A DNA stretch of 56,129 nucleotides from Pontibacter sp. E15-1 (GTDB lineage: Bacteria; Bacteroidota; Bacteroidia; Cytophagales; Hymenobacteraceae). This document shows positions 48,857 to 56,129 of the stretch, one piece after another. Each line of letters begins with the position of its first letter. Within the stretch, counting starts at the first letter, position 1. The notes under the pieces are model-generated. The model was not told the origin of the DNA. It ran no database searches and saw nothing but the letters and a program-made list of their open reading frames with translations. The position numbers were made by a program, and so were the translations under genes. The DNA lies in contig NZ_JAKVIR010000036.1 in the NCBI RefSeq assembly GCF_022601975.1, forward strand, positions 1 to 56,129, given 5' to 3'.

Positions 48857-49774
48857 CTACCGCGGCTTTTGGGCCGCGATGATGTAGACCAGACTGCCTC
48901 CCGCCGACACGTATTCCTCGTTCAGCAGCTTCTGCTTCAGCGTCACTTTGTTGAATAGCAGTGTCTGCCAATACGCGTCGAACTTCTCTTTCTGCCCGCC
49001 ACCGGCCATAAAGTAGTTCAGGTTATCCTGGTAATCATACCCCATGGCATCCGAGTCTATCCACTGCAGCATCTGCTCCACGCGCAGCATTTTCTCCTGG
49101 GTGTCGTAGGGCGGGATGATGGAAAGTGCCTTGTCCGAGATCCATACCTTGATGTCCTGCAGCCCGGCCTTCAGGAAGAGGTCCGGGATCACGTCGCCCA
49201 GCGAGTTGAAGCCCTCGCCCAGCTGCTTTTTGCCTTTCTCGATGCGCAGTTTCACCTCCAGCACATCCAGCATCCCCTCCACGTTGTAGTCGGTTTCGCC
49301 ATACCGGTCGAACATCAGGTTGGGCACCAGGTTGTTGGGCTCCAGGGCCAGCACCCAACCGCCCGGCTTCGTTACCCGGATCATCTCCTCGATCACCTTC
49401 TGCGGGTTTTTCACGTGGATCAGCAGGGTCTGGCAAAGCGTCACGTCGGCGGTGTTGTCGGGCAGCGGGATCTCGGTGGCGTTGCCTACCTTAAACTCAT
49501 AGTCGATTTTGTTGTGCTGAAACTGGCTCTGCGCCCGCTGCCGCGCCTCTTCTATATACCCCTGCTCATAGTCCACGCCATATACCTTCGCGCCGGCGGG
49601 CATGTACTTCGAGAACTTGAAGCCCATCATGCCTTTGCCGCAGCCAATGTCCACCAGCGTCTGGCAGTATTCTATGTATAAACGCTGCGCCAACAGCTCG
49701 AGGTAGTCCTCGTTCCACCAGTACTCCCGGGCAGGGCCCAGGTGTTCTTCCGAATGTTGTTTCTCCTCTTGCAC
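48857..49774 (-). CDS. Class I SAM-dependent methyltransferase
   Basis: A 305-aa methyltransferase with the SAM-binding motif I LVDIGCGKGMMGFKF (about residues 38-52), the acidic end of strand two in KVYGVDYEQGYIE, motif II VTLCQTLLIHVKNP and motif III RVTKPGGWVLALEPNN. The C-terminal part (QDNLNYFMAGGGQKEKFDAY) is specific to a Cytophagales subgroup. The substrate is unknown. A consensus -7 element lies directly upstream, next to the DUF2911 terminator. Confidence 0.9.
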   Translation of the reverse strand: MQEEKQHSEEHLGPAREYWWNEDYLELLAQRLYIEYCQTLVDIGCGKGMMGFKFSKYMPAGAKVYGVDYEQGYIEEARQRAQSQFQHNKIDYEFKVGNATEIPLPDNTADVTLCQTLLIHVKNPQKVIEEMIRVTKPGGWVLALEPNNLVPNLMFDRYGETDYNVEGMLDVLEVKLRIEKGKKQLGEGFNSLGDVIPDLFLKAGLQDIKVWISDKALSIIPPYDTQEKMLRVEQMLQWIDSDAMGYDYQDNLNYFMAGGGQKEKFDAYWQTLLFNKVTLKQKLLNEEYVSAGGSLVYIIAAQKPR

Positions 49775-49797
49775 GGTATCTGCTTTTCTATTTCCTG

Positions 49798-49805
49798 CAA
49801 AGTTA
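49798..49805 (-). promoter_or_regulatory. -7 element of the methyltransferase gene
   Basis: TAACTTTG on the minus strand, 24 nt before the methyltransferase start, immediately after the terminator of the upstream DUF2911 gene. The upstream box would fall inside the hairpin and no TTTG is seen there. Confidence 0.4.
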
Positions 49806-49842
49806 AAAAAGCGTCCGGGAAACAGGTTCCCGGACGCTTTTT
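49806..49842 (-). terminator. Terminator of the DUF2911 gene
   Basis: A perfect 15-bp stem with core GCGTCCGGGA / TCCCGGACGC, flanked by A5/T5, and a 7-nt loop, 24 nt after the stop of the gene at 49866. Confidence 0.95.
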
Positions 49843-49865
49843 ATACGCTAAAAGCTGCGTTGGCT

Positions 49866-50735
49866 TTATTTCATCTTCTTCCAGTCGGCGATCGCCTTCT
49901 CGTTCATGGCCACATAGTCTGCGTTGTTGGCCTTCTTGGCCAGCTCCATCGACTGCTCCGCTGTTTTGATGGCGGCTTTGTAGTCCTTCATCTTCGCCTC
50001 GATCTTGGCCTGCGTGTGCATGTTCCAGTATTTAGGGTCTTTCGCGTTGGCTTTCTTCATCCAGTTCTGGGCCTGCTTCAGGTCGCGGTTGGTCTCCAGA
50101 TAGTAGCTGGCGGCTGCGGCATACACGTTCGGGTCAGCGTTGGCGTTATCGATCGCCTCTTTCTGGATCTGGGCCATCACCTTGCTGTCCACGTCCGTCT
50201 TCACGGTGAAAGGCACGATCACGTTGTCCCACAGGATCTCCACGTCAGACGCGTCGGCCTTCACGTTTGTGAAGTTGATCGTGAAAGACTCCACTTTGCG
50301 CGGGTTCTGCTGTGGCTTCACCGTAAAGCGGGCCTGGTCTTCGGTCTGCTTGTAGTCGGTGCCGCCATCGCCCCAATGCTTGGTGTTTTTGTGGATGATG
50401 ACCGTCCACTCGTCTTTTCCGGGGATGGTATACAGCGCGTACTCGCCAGCCGGGATCTTGTTTCCCTCGATGGTCACATCCTCAGAGAATTTGATTTTAG
50501 TGGATGCGTTGGCACCCGTGCGCCACATTTTGCCATAAGGCACGATACCGCCAAACACCTCGCGGCCCTTCACCGCCGGGCGGGAATAGTCAAGGGATAC
50601 CGTGGAGAGGCCTACTACCTGCTCTACCTTCTGGGATGGGCTCGGGGCGGGCATTTTAATGCCCTGGGCCTGTGTGGCACCTGCGCCGAACATAAGAGCG
50701 GCAGAAAGGCAAAAGCCAATAATTGATTTTTTCAT
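49866..50735 (-). CDS. DUF2911 periplasmic protein with helical repeats
   Basis: A 289-aa protein with a Sec signal (MKKSIIGFCLSAALMFGAGA, AQAQ). DUF2911 comprises about residues 35-190: VEQVVGLSTVSLDYSRPAVK, REVFGGIVPYGKMWRTGANA, KIPAGEYALYTIPGKDEWTV and LWDNVIVPFTVKTDV. The C-terminal part (about 195-289) is a TPR-like array (NADPNVYAAAASYYLETNRD, KDPKYWNMHTQAKIEAKMKD, ADYVAMNEKAIADWKKM). The family is common and often abundant in Bacteroidota, with no established function. Its own terminator follows. Confidence 0.93.
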   Translation of the reverse strand: MKKSIIGFCLSAALMFGAGATQAQGIKMPAPSPSQKVEQVVGLSTVSLDYSRPAVKGREVFGGIVPYGKMWRTGANASTKIKFSEDVTIEGNKIPAGEYALYTIPGKDEWTVIIHKNTKHWGDGGTDYKQTEDQARFTVKPQQNPRKVESFTINFTNVKADASDVEILWDNVIVPFTVKTDVDSKVMAQIQKEAIDNANADPNVYAAAASYYLETNRDLKQAQNWMKKANAKDPKYWNMHTQAKIEAKMKDYKAAIKTAEQSMELAKKANNADYVAMNEKAIADWKKMK

Positions 50736-50838
50736 GATAATGCGTTAGTTAAGTATAGTAATGCTTTGATCGTGTAATATTACAGATTTAATAAGGATTT
50801 AGCGAATTGCGGGGCACGGAAAGCGCTACTGGCCCCTT

Positions 50839-51366
50839 TTAAAAACTGCGGCCCACGCTAAAGCCAAGCCGCGGCACCACCCCGGTGCCCGGTATACGGG
50901 AGTCGGGGTTGGGGGAGATGAACGGCGTAACGGCCACGCGCACCAGCAGGCCGCCGCGCGGCACCTGGTACCGGAACCCGAGTCTGGCAAAATACATGTG
51001 CTGGAGCAACTCCGGGTCGTCGGTGAAACGGTGGGTATAGCCCAGGCCACCTTCAAAGTGCTTGCGCCTGTTCCCCAGCAATGCCATCGCCTCTACCGGC
51101 ACGACAGGGTATACCGCGGGCTCTCCGGACAGGAAGAACAGATTCGTGCCGATACCCGCCCTGATCGCCGCCTTGAATTTTTTCTGCTGATAGACCACAC
51201 GGTCATAGTTGACGGCATAGGTGTCGCTGTTGCCGCCCGCCTCGATGTAGAAGGCGTTGAGGGCCCTGAAATTCTGCGTGAACTCCTGTGCCTGAAGCCG
51301 GAGCGGCAGCAGTAGCAGGGATAAGCAGAAGAGAAACAGGCCCGTCGGGCGCGGTGGCTGTGGCAT
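50839..51366 (-). CDS. Secreted beta-barrel-like protein, unknown
   Basis: About 175 aa from the ATG at 51364-51366 (MPQPPRPTGLFLFCLSLLLL); an upstream ATG at 51423 gives 19 more residues without a function. A signal peptide ends in LRLQAQ. The mature part shows amphipathic beta strands with aromatic ends (NAFYIEAGGNSDTYAVNYDR, HFEGGLGYTHRF, YFARLGFRYQVPRGGLLVRV, VVPRLGFSVGRSF), and a C-terminal Phe typical of outer-membrane barrels. Probably an 8-strand outer-membrane protein; no family recognised. Confidence 0.75.
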   Translation of the reverse strand: MPQPPRPTGLFLFCLSLLLLPLRLQAQEFTQNFRALNAFYIEAGGNSDTYAVNYDRVVYQQKKFKAAIRAGIGTNLFFLSGEPAVYPVVPVEAMALLGNRRKHFEGGLGYTHRFTDDPELLQHMYFARLGFRYQVPRGGLLVRVAVTPFISPNPDSRIPGTGVVPRLGFSVGRSF

Positions 51367-51450
51367 GGCGGCATGGCAACGCAGGGGCGCTGCTGTGGGG
51401 TATGGGTTTGTTGAGCGCTGCACCGTGCAGCTACAGGTAAATGTAAAAAG

Positions 51451-51485
51451 AAAAATCCTGCCGGTGTGCTACCAACAGGATTTTT
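51451..51485 (-). terminator. Terminator of the ABC exporter gene
   Basis: A perfect 10-bp stem AAAAATCCTG / CAGGATTTTT with a 15-nt loop and further T residues on the minus strand, 23 nt after the exporter stop. Confidence 0.85.
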
Positions 51486-51507
51486 CCATATTTATATATA
51501 ACTTGAG

Positions 51508-53325
51508 TTAGCTGAGCTCGAACTGGAGTTTCAGAAGGTTGGCGTAGATGCCCTCGGGGTTCACCGACAAAAGATCATGCGAGCCTTCTTCCACAATCCC
51601 GCCGCCGTCTATCACCAGAATCTTGTCTACTTTCCGGATGGTGGCCAGGCGGTGCGCGATCACGATAGTGGTGCGGTTTTTCATCAGCGCGTCCATGGCC
51701 TGCTGCACCAGTTGCTCCGACTCCGAGTCGAGGGCGCTTGTCGCTTCGTCCAGGATCAGGATTACCGGGTTTTTGAGGATGGCGCGGGCAATGGCGATGC
51801 GCTGGCGCTGACCGCCCGAAAGCTTGATGCCGCGCTCGCCCACCAGCGTCTCAAACCCTTCGGGGAACGAAGAGATGAAATCGTAGGCGTTGGCCTGGCG
51901 GGCGGCCTCAACGATCTCGGCCTCCGTGGCCTCCGGCCGGCCATAGGCGATGTTCTCGCGGATGGAGCCGCCAAACAGCAGCACTTCCTGCGGCACGATG
52001 CCGATGTTGCCGCGCAGCGTGGTCAGGTTCAGGTCGCGGATATCTTTTCCATCCACGGTTATACCCCCCCCGGACACGTCATAGTAACGCATCAACAGCT
52101 GCACAATAGTGGATTTTCCGGCCCCGCTCGGCCCCACGAGGGCCACTTTCTCGCCGGCGCGCACCGTAAAGCTGATATCGCGGAGCACCTGTAAATCGGT
52201 GCGGGTAGGGTAGGAGAAGGCCACCTGGTTATAGACGATGTCGCCGTGCAGCTTCGGGATCTCGCTCAGCGCCTTCATACCCTTGTCGGTTGGCTCCTCC
52301 TGCTCCTGCAGTATCTCCAGGATGCGCTCCGTAGAGCCCAGCGCCGACTGCACCTTGCCGTAAATCTCACCCAGGCCACCCACGGAGGCCCCGATGAACA
52401 CGGTGTACAGCACAAACGAGATCAGGTCGCCGGGGGCAATCTCGCCGTTGGCCACCAGCGTGGCGCCATACCAGATCACGAGGATAATGCCGCCAAACAG
52501 GCCGATGATGATGAACGTGATGAAGGCCCCCCGGTAATAGGCACCCTTCAGGGCAGTGCTTACAGCCTTGGCTAAGGTGGATTTATACCGGGCAATCTCA
52601 AACATCTCGTTGGTGAAGGCTTTTACCGTGTTGATCGCCTGCAGCGTCTCTTCCACAATCACGTTGGTGTTGGCCAGCTCGTCCTGGGTTTTCTTGGAGA
52701 GGCTCTTGATCTTGCGGCCAAACACCAATGCCAGCGCCACCAGCACCGGGAAGGTGGCCAGCATAAACAGCGACAGCTTGATGGAGACCCACATGATGAT
52801 GCCGATGCCCACCAGCAGCGTGGTTACCTGCCTGAAAAGCTCGGCCAGTGTGATCGACATGGCATCCTGCACCTGGGCCACATCGGTGGTGATGCGGCTC
52901 GTGATCTCGCCCACACGCCTTTTCTCGTAAAACGATATCGGCAGCATCACAAACTTGCTGTAGAGGTCGCGGCGGATGTCGGCCACGGCGTTCTCGCTTA
53001 CCTGCGCAAAAAAGTATACCCGGAAGAAGGAGAAAATGCCCTGCAGGATGATGATCGCGAACAGGCCCATGGCAATCAGGTTGATGTCCTGGAGCAGGCC
53101 CTCGGCGTTTCCGATAGAGGAATCCACCAGCTTGCCGACCAGGTATGGGAACGCCATGAACGTCAGGCTTGAAAACACTAAAAAGGCAAGGCCGATGATG
53201 AACTTGAACTTATAGGGTAGCACGTAGCTGAAAATCTGCAGCCCCCGGCGGAAGCTCTCTTTGCTGATCTTTTTTTTGCCTTCGTTGTCCTGCGCTGCAC
53301 TTCGCCCGAATCCGCGTTTTGCCAT
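51508..53325 (-). CDS. MsbA-like ABC exporter
   Basis: About 605 aa from the ATG at 53323-53325 (MAKRGFGRSAAQDNEGKKK); the longer frame from 53460 has no family support. It is a half-transporter with the six-helix membrane domain first (about 35-330: FIIGLAFLVFSSLTFMAF through FVLYTVFIGASVGGL) and then the ATPase domain with Walker A GPSGAGKST, Q-loop, signature LSGGQRQR, Walker B VILILDEATSALD and H-loop IAHRL. It probably works as a homodimer exporting lipid or drug. MsbA-like placement is consistent with waaA nearby, but the substrate is not shown by sequence. Confidence 0.95.
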   Translation of the reverse strand: MAKRGFGRSAAQDNEGKKKISKESFRRGLQIFSYVLPYKFKFIIGLAFLVFSSLTFMAFPYLVGKLVDSSIGNAEGLLQDINLIAMGLFAIIILQGIFSFFRVYFFAQVSENAVADIRRDLYSKFVMLPISFYEKRRVGEITSRITTDVAQVQDAMSITLAELFRQVTTLLVGIGIIMWVSIKLSLFMLATFPVLVALALVFGRKIKSLSKKTQDELANTNVIVEETLQAINTVKAFTNEMFEIARYKSTLAKAVSTALKGAYYRGAFITFIIIGLFGGIILVIWYGATLVANGEIAPGDLISFVLYTVFIGASVGGLGEIYGKVQSALGSTERILEILQEQEEPTDKGMKALSEIPKLHGDIVYNQVAFSYPTRTDLQVLRDISFTVRAGEKVALVGPSGAGKSTIVQLLMRYYDVSGGGITVDGKDIRDLNLTTLRGNIGIVPQEVLLFGGSIRENIAYGRPEATEAEIVEAARQANAYDFISSFPEGFETLVGERGIKLSGGQRQRIAIARAILKNPVILILDEATSALDSESEQLVQQAMDALMKNRTTIVIAHRLATIRKVDKILVIDGGGIVEEGSHDLLSVNPEGIYANLLKLQFELS

Positions 53326-53457
53326 TAATTGAAACTCTGCTTTGAAAAAATAAAGTGAGGCAGCCATACGCTCTGTAGCGCATCCAGCCACATCAGTGGG
53401 ACACTGCAGGCTAACGACCCGCACTGCCGAATGATGCCACAGCCCCGGAAAATCTAA

Positions 53458-53465
53458 CAAAGGTA
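53458..53465 (-). promoter_or_regulatory. -7 element upstream of the ABC exporter
   Basis: TACCTTTG on the minus strand matches TAnnTTTG. It would give a leader of about 125 nt before the exporter start. No TTTG at the right spacing was found. Confidence 0.35.
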
Positions 53466-53613
53466 AGGATTCTGGCGGATTATTGAGGCCTTGTTTCGGG
53501 GGATTCCTTTCTGATTAAATTAACCATCCCGCCTGCGGCATCCCTCCTTGAAAAAAGGATAGGAGTGGGAAAGTATACAGGCTGCTTTTTTATTGAGCGA
53601 CTGCCCGAGGGGC

Positions 53614-54537
53614 TTACTTGCGGTTGTCGCCGCCGTGTAGCATGCTCAGGTAGCTTTCGTAGCGGGAGAGGGAAATGTCGTTTTGGCGCACGGCCTCCAC
53701 AATGGCGCAGCCTGGCTCGTTGAAGTGCGTGCAGTTGTTGAAGCGGCACTGGTTCAGGCGCTCCCGCATCTCCGGGAAATAGTGGCCCAGTTCGGCGGCC
53801 GGAATGTCCACAATGCCCAGCTCTTTGATGCCGGGGGTGTCGATGATGTAGGTGCCGGGGCTTACCTCGAACATTTCGGCGAAAGTGGTGGTGTGCACGC
53901 CCTTGTCGGAAAAGTCAGAGATGCCAGAGGTCTTTAGCTGCAGGTCGGGCACCAGCAAATTGATCAGCGTGGACTTGCCTACGCCCGAGTGGCCCGAGAG
54001 CAGCGTGGTTTTGCCCTGCAGCAAGGCCAGCAGCGCATCCATACCCTCTTCTGCCATCGCCGATACAGCAACGCTGTTATACCCGATCCTGGCATACATG
54101 TGGCTGATCTGGCGCTGGTACTCCTGCACGTCCGCGTCGTATAAATCGGTTTTGTTGAAGACGAGTGTGGTGGAAATGTCGTAGGCTTCGGCCGTTACAA
54201 GGAAGCGGTCGATGAAGCCGAAGGAGGTGCGGGGCGAGACGAGCGTCACGATCAGCAGGGCCTGGTCGAGGTTGGCGGCAATAATGTGCGCGTGCGCCGA
54301 CTTGTGCGTGGACTGCCGGATGATGTAGTTTTCGCGGTCCGCTATCTTATGGATAACCACCGTGTCCTCGCCCGTGTCTTCTATGTCAAACTCCACATGG
54401 TCGCCCACGGCTAGCGGGTTGCTCACTTTCATACCCTTCAGCTTAAACTTGCCGCGCAGGCGTGCCCGGTGCAGCGTGTGCTCCGCATCGCGCACCACAT
54501 ACCACGAGCCCGTTGACTTTACTACAACTCCTTTCAT
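53614..54537 (-). CDS. rsgA: Ribosome small-subunit biogenesis GTPase RsgA
   Basis: A 307-aa circularly permuted GTPase. An N-terminal OB domain (about 1-75, VVKSTGSWYVVRD) is followed by the permuted G motifs in the order G4 (VFNKTDLYD), G5, G1 (GHSGVGKST), G2 and G3 (IDTPGIKELG), then the zinc-binding knuckle with ligands in CRFNNCTHFNEPGCAI. It assists late maturation of the 30S subunit and release of factors. It is the second gene of an operon with waaA (start overlaps the waaA stop by 4 nt, ATGA at 54537-54534). Confidence 0.97.
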   Translation of the reverse strand: MKGVVVKSTGSWYVVRDAEHTLHRARLRGKFKLKGMKVSNPLAVGDHVEFDIEDTGEDTVVIHKIADRENYIIRQSTHKSAHAHIIAANLDQALLIVTLVSPRTSFGFIDRFLVTAEAYDISTTLVFNKTDLYDADVQEYQRQISHMYARIGYNSVAVSAMAEEGMDALLALLQGKTTLLSGHSGVGKSTLINLLVPDLQLKTSGISDFSDKGVHTTTFAEMFEVSPGTYIIDTPGIKELGIVDIPAAELGHYFPEMRERLNQCRFNNCTHFNEPGCAIVEAVRQNDISLSRYESYLSMLHGGDNRK

Positions 54538-55784
54538 GCCTTCTTATTAAGCAAGCGCTGAATATCTTCCATTATCTTAACGGTTGCACCTGCCTGCTGT
54601 TTAACGTATTGTTTTTCGTTCTCTGTGATGCGTTGCCGCACGCCGGGCAGGGTATGGACTTTCTCGAAGGCCTTCAGCAGCCCAGCCGCGTTTTTCACCG
54701 GGAAGGCGCACCCCAGCTCCACCAAATCCTTCGCCTCCTGAAACCTGTCGTAGCGGGGCCCAAAGAAGAGCGGCAACCCGAAGACTGCCGCCTCCAGCGT
54801 GTTGTGCAGGCCTTTGCCGAACGCCCCGCCAATGTAGGCATACGTGCCGTAACTGTAGAGCGACGCAAGCATACCCACGTTGTCGATTACCAGCACGCTG
54901 TAATCGCCCACGGTGGCGGCGGTAGCCTCCGAGAAGCGGATCGCCTTCCCCGCTGCCACCTGCAGGATGGCCTGGATGCCAGCCTCATGTAGCTCGTGCG
55001 GCGCGATGATGAACTTCAGGCCGGAATGGTATTTCCGAATGAGCGGGTTCAGGGCCTCGATGTCGGCGGGCCAACTGCTGCCCACCACAAACACCTGCTG
55101 CTGCTGCACAAAAGCCTCCACCAGCGGCAGAATCTTAACGGAAGCCGCCGTTTGCAGCACCCGGTCGAAGCGCGTGTCGCCGGCTATGCTGGCCTGCGTT
55201 ACATGGATGCGCCGCAGCAGCTCCAGCGACTGGTTATTCTGGGTATAAATATGCGTGAAGCGGTGCAGGATGTTGCGGTAAAACTGGCCGTAGGGCTTAA
55301 AAAACACCTGCTCTTTCTGGAAGATGGCCGAAACAGAAAGCACCGGAATCTGCTGTTGCTGTAGCTCTTGCAGATAGTAATGCCAGAACTCGTATTTGAC
55401 AAACACCGCCAGTTTGGGCTGCACCAGCTGTATAAACTGCGCCGCGTTGGCTTCGCTGTCGAAGGGGAGGTATAAAATATAGTCTGCGCCGCTGTAGTTT
55501 TTGCGCACCTCATACCCTGATGGCGAGAAAAAGGAGAGCAGGATTTTGTACCTCGGAAAGGCTTCGCGGAACGCCTCTATCACCGGGCGGCCCTGCTCAA
55601 ACTCGCCCAGCGAGGCGCAATGAAACCACACCACCGGCGACTGGTTGCCCTGCATTGCCTGCTGTAGCCGCTCAAACTGCTGCGCACGCCCTTGCTGCAT
55701 CCGCCTCGCCTTCACGTGGAAGGGGGCAGCCAGGGCAATGGCTTTCTGGTAGGCACGCAGGCCAATGTCGTAGAGTAGCTTCAA
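54534..55784 (-). CDS. waaA: Kdo transferase (3-deoxy-D-manno-octulosonic acid transferase)
   Basis: A 416-aa GT30 enzyme. An N-terminal membrane-proximal helix is followed by the GT-B fold: WFHCASLGEFEQGRPVIEAF (about residues 51-70), the conserved LPFDSEANAAQFIQLVQPKL, and the C-terminal CMP-Kdo domain with VVGSSWPADIEALNPLIRKY, IIAPHELHEAGIQ and IGGAFGKGLHNTLEAAVFGL. It adds Kdo to lipid A precursors at the inner membrane, so the organism makes LPS-type lipid A. It overlaps rsgA downstream by 4 nt. A -7 element lies 72 nt upstream. Confidence 0.97.
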   Translation of the reverse strand: MKLLYDIGLRAYQKAIALAAPFHVKARRMQQGRAQQFERLQQAMQGNQSPVVWFHCASLGEFEQGRPVIEAFREAFPRYKILLSFFSPSGYEVRKNYSGADYILYLPFDSEANAAQFIQLVQPKLAVFVKYEFWHYYLQELQQQQIPVLSVSAIFQKEQVFFKPYGQFYRNILHRFTHIYTQNNQSLELLRRIHVTQASIAGDTRFDRVLQTAASVKILPLVEAFVQQQQVFVVGSSWPADIEALNPLIRKYHSGLKFIIAPHELHEAGIQAILQVAAGKAIRFSEATAATVGDYSVLVIDNVGMLASLYSYGTYAYIGGAFGKGLHNTLEAAVFGLPLFFGPRYDRFQEAKDLVELGCAFPVKNAAGLLKAFEKVHTLPGVRQRITENEKQYVKQQAGATVKIMEDIQRLLNKKA

Positions 55785-55855
55785 ATCAGGTCAGGTGTTT
55801 CGCTCAGTTCCTTACAGGTCAGTTGCCTGCTGTCAGGAAGCAGGGCTTCTGGGTG

Positions 55856-55863
55856 CAAATATA
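55856..55863 (-). promoter_or_regulatory. -7 element of the waaA-rsgA operon
   Basis: TATATTTG on the minus strand matches TAnnTTTG, with a leader of about 65 nt to the waaA start. The rest of the spacer to the window end (55864-56129) is AT-rich after an eight-G run at about 55899 and shows no gene. Confidence 0.45.
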
Positions 55864-56129
55864 CGGTATTGCCTTGTTTTGTGGCGGGTTAGTTTTTGGG
55901 GGGGGAGGGGTTGGTAACTGGGGTAATGATATTCTATGTGATTTTTGTAACTATCATAGTATATTCGGATATTCTTTTCTGTTAATCCACCGGATTTGGG
56001 AGTCTAGTAGGGAAGTAATCCTGTTATACAGTATTCATTTATAATTAATAAAATAACCCAAGTTGTGTGGTAGAGATCCTATGAATAAAAAAGGCATGGC
56101 ACGTAATATTTAGTGACCAAACTAAATCT

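Noticed and set aside
55520..56044. 174-aa plus-strand frame over the start of waaA
   Set aside because: Antisense to a certain gene for half its length and low complexity in the rest.
1..56129. tRNA, rRNA, CRISPR, prophage or insertion-sequence genes
   Set aside because: Looked for on both strands; no cloverleaf with a TTCGAnTC loop, no regular spacer-repeat array, and no integrase or transposase motif seen.

Overview
The window looks like an ordinary stretch of chromosome from a member of the Bacteroidota, most likely the Cytophagales/Hymenobacteraceae and Pontibacter-like. The evidence is a SusC/SusD (RagA/RagB) pair, families typical of the group (DUF4256, DUF2911, DUF983, an LytS/LytTR pair, a TIGR04283 glycosyltransferase, an SPW-repeat protein, a secreted PIG-L deacetylase beside an SSF symporter), and promoters of the Bacteroidota type (TTTG - about 19 nt - TAnnTTTG) in front of several genes. 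I saw no rRNA, tRNA, CRISPR array, transposase or phage gene. The genus is an inference.

Layout. 0.4-3.2 kb: small minus-strand genes (DUF4256, membrane and secreted proteins of unknown role). 3.7-5.7 kb: a four-helix membrane protein overlapping a small Xre regulator, then an Xre/RES toxin-antitoxin pair with repeated operator-like boxes. 5.9-9.3 kb: a sensor kinase/LytTR response regulator pair flanked by two kinds of short simple repeats, then a large unrecognised protein. 9.4-12.5 kb: cupin, CxxC protein, ferritin, thioredoxin-like [2Fe-2S] protein and an MtfA-type metallopeptidase. 12.6-22.6 kb: glycosyltransferase, M13 peptidase, cyclophilin lipoprotein, a GC-rich spacer that folds like a structured RNA, S8 subtilase, GNAT, MDR oxidoreductase, oligopeptidase B and acyl-CoA-binding protein. 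22.9-27.2 kb: SusC/SusD. 27.3-35.7 kb: DUF2007, CDGSH, lipoproteins, a GAF protein, deoxynucleoside kinase, M49-like peptidase and a 70-aa protein. 35.9-43.4 kb: FAD oxidoreductase/alpha-beta hydrolase operon, membrane proteins, a VKOR-like/SPW pair, a Rieske protein and a lipoprotein. 43.9-48.4 kb: secreted PIG-L deacetylase, a 48-aa single-helix protein and an SSF symporter. 48.4-55.8 kb: DUF983, methyltransferase, DUF2911, an ABC exporter, and rsgA overlapping waaA.

How the genes may work together. Five peptidases of different clans (M90, M13, S8, S9, M49), most with lipoprotein or export signals, surround a RagAB-type importer, which suggests protein and peptide scavenging. The PIG-L/mini-protein/SSF unit looks like a separate deacetylate-and-import module. 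The ferritin, [2Fe-2S] and CDGSH proteins are iron related. Envelope functions are covered by waaA, the MsbA-like exporter and the glycosyltransferase.

Two window-scale signals are not explained by the genes. The hexamer GGTATA/TATACC occurs about four times more often than chance, in all reading frames and in spacers. Several very long, near-perfect hairpins sit at gene ends, two of them carrying the same motif at their feet.
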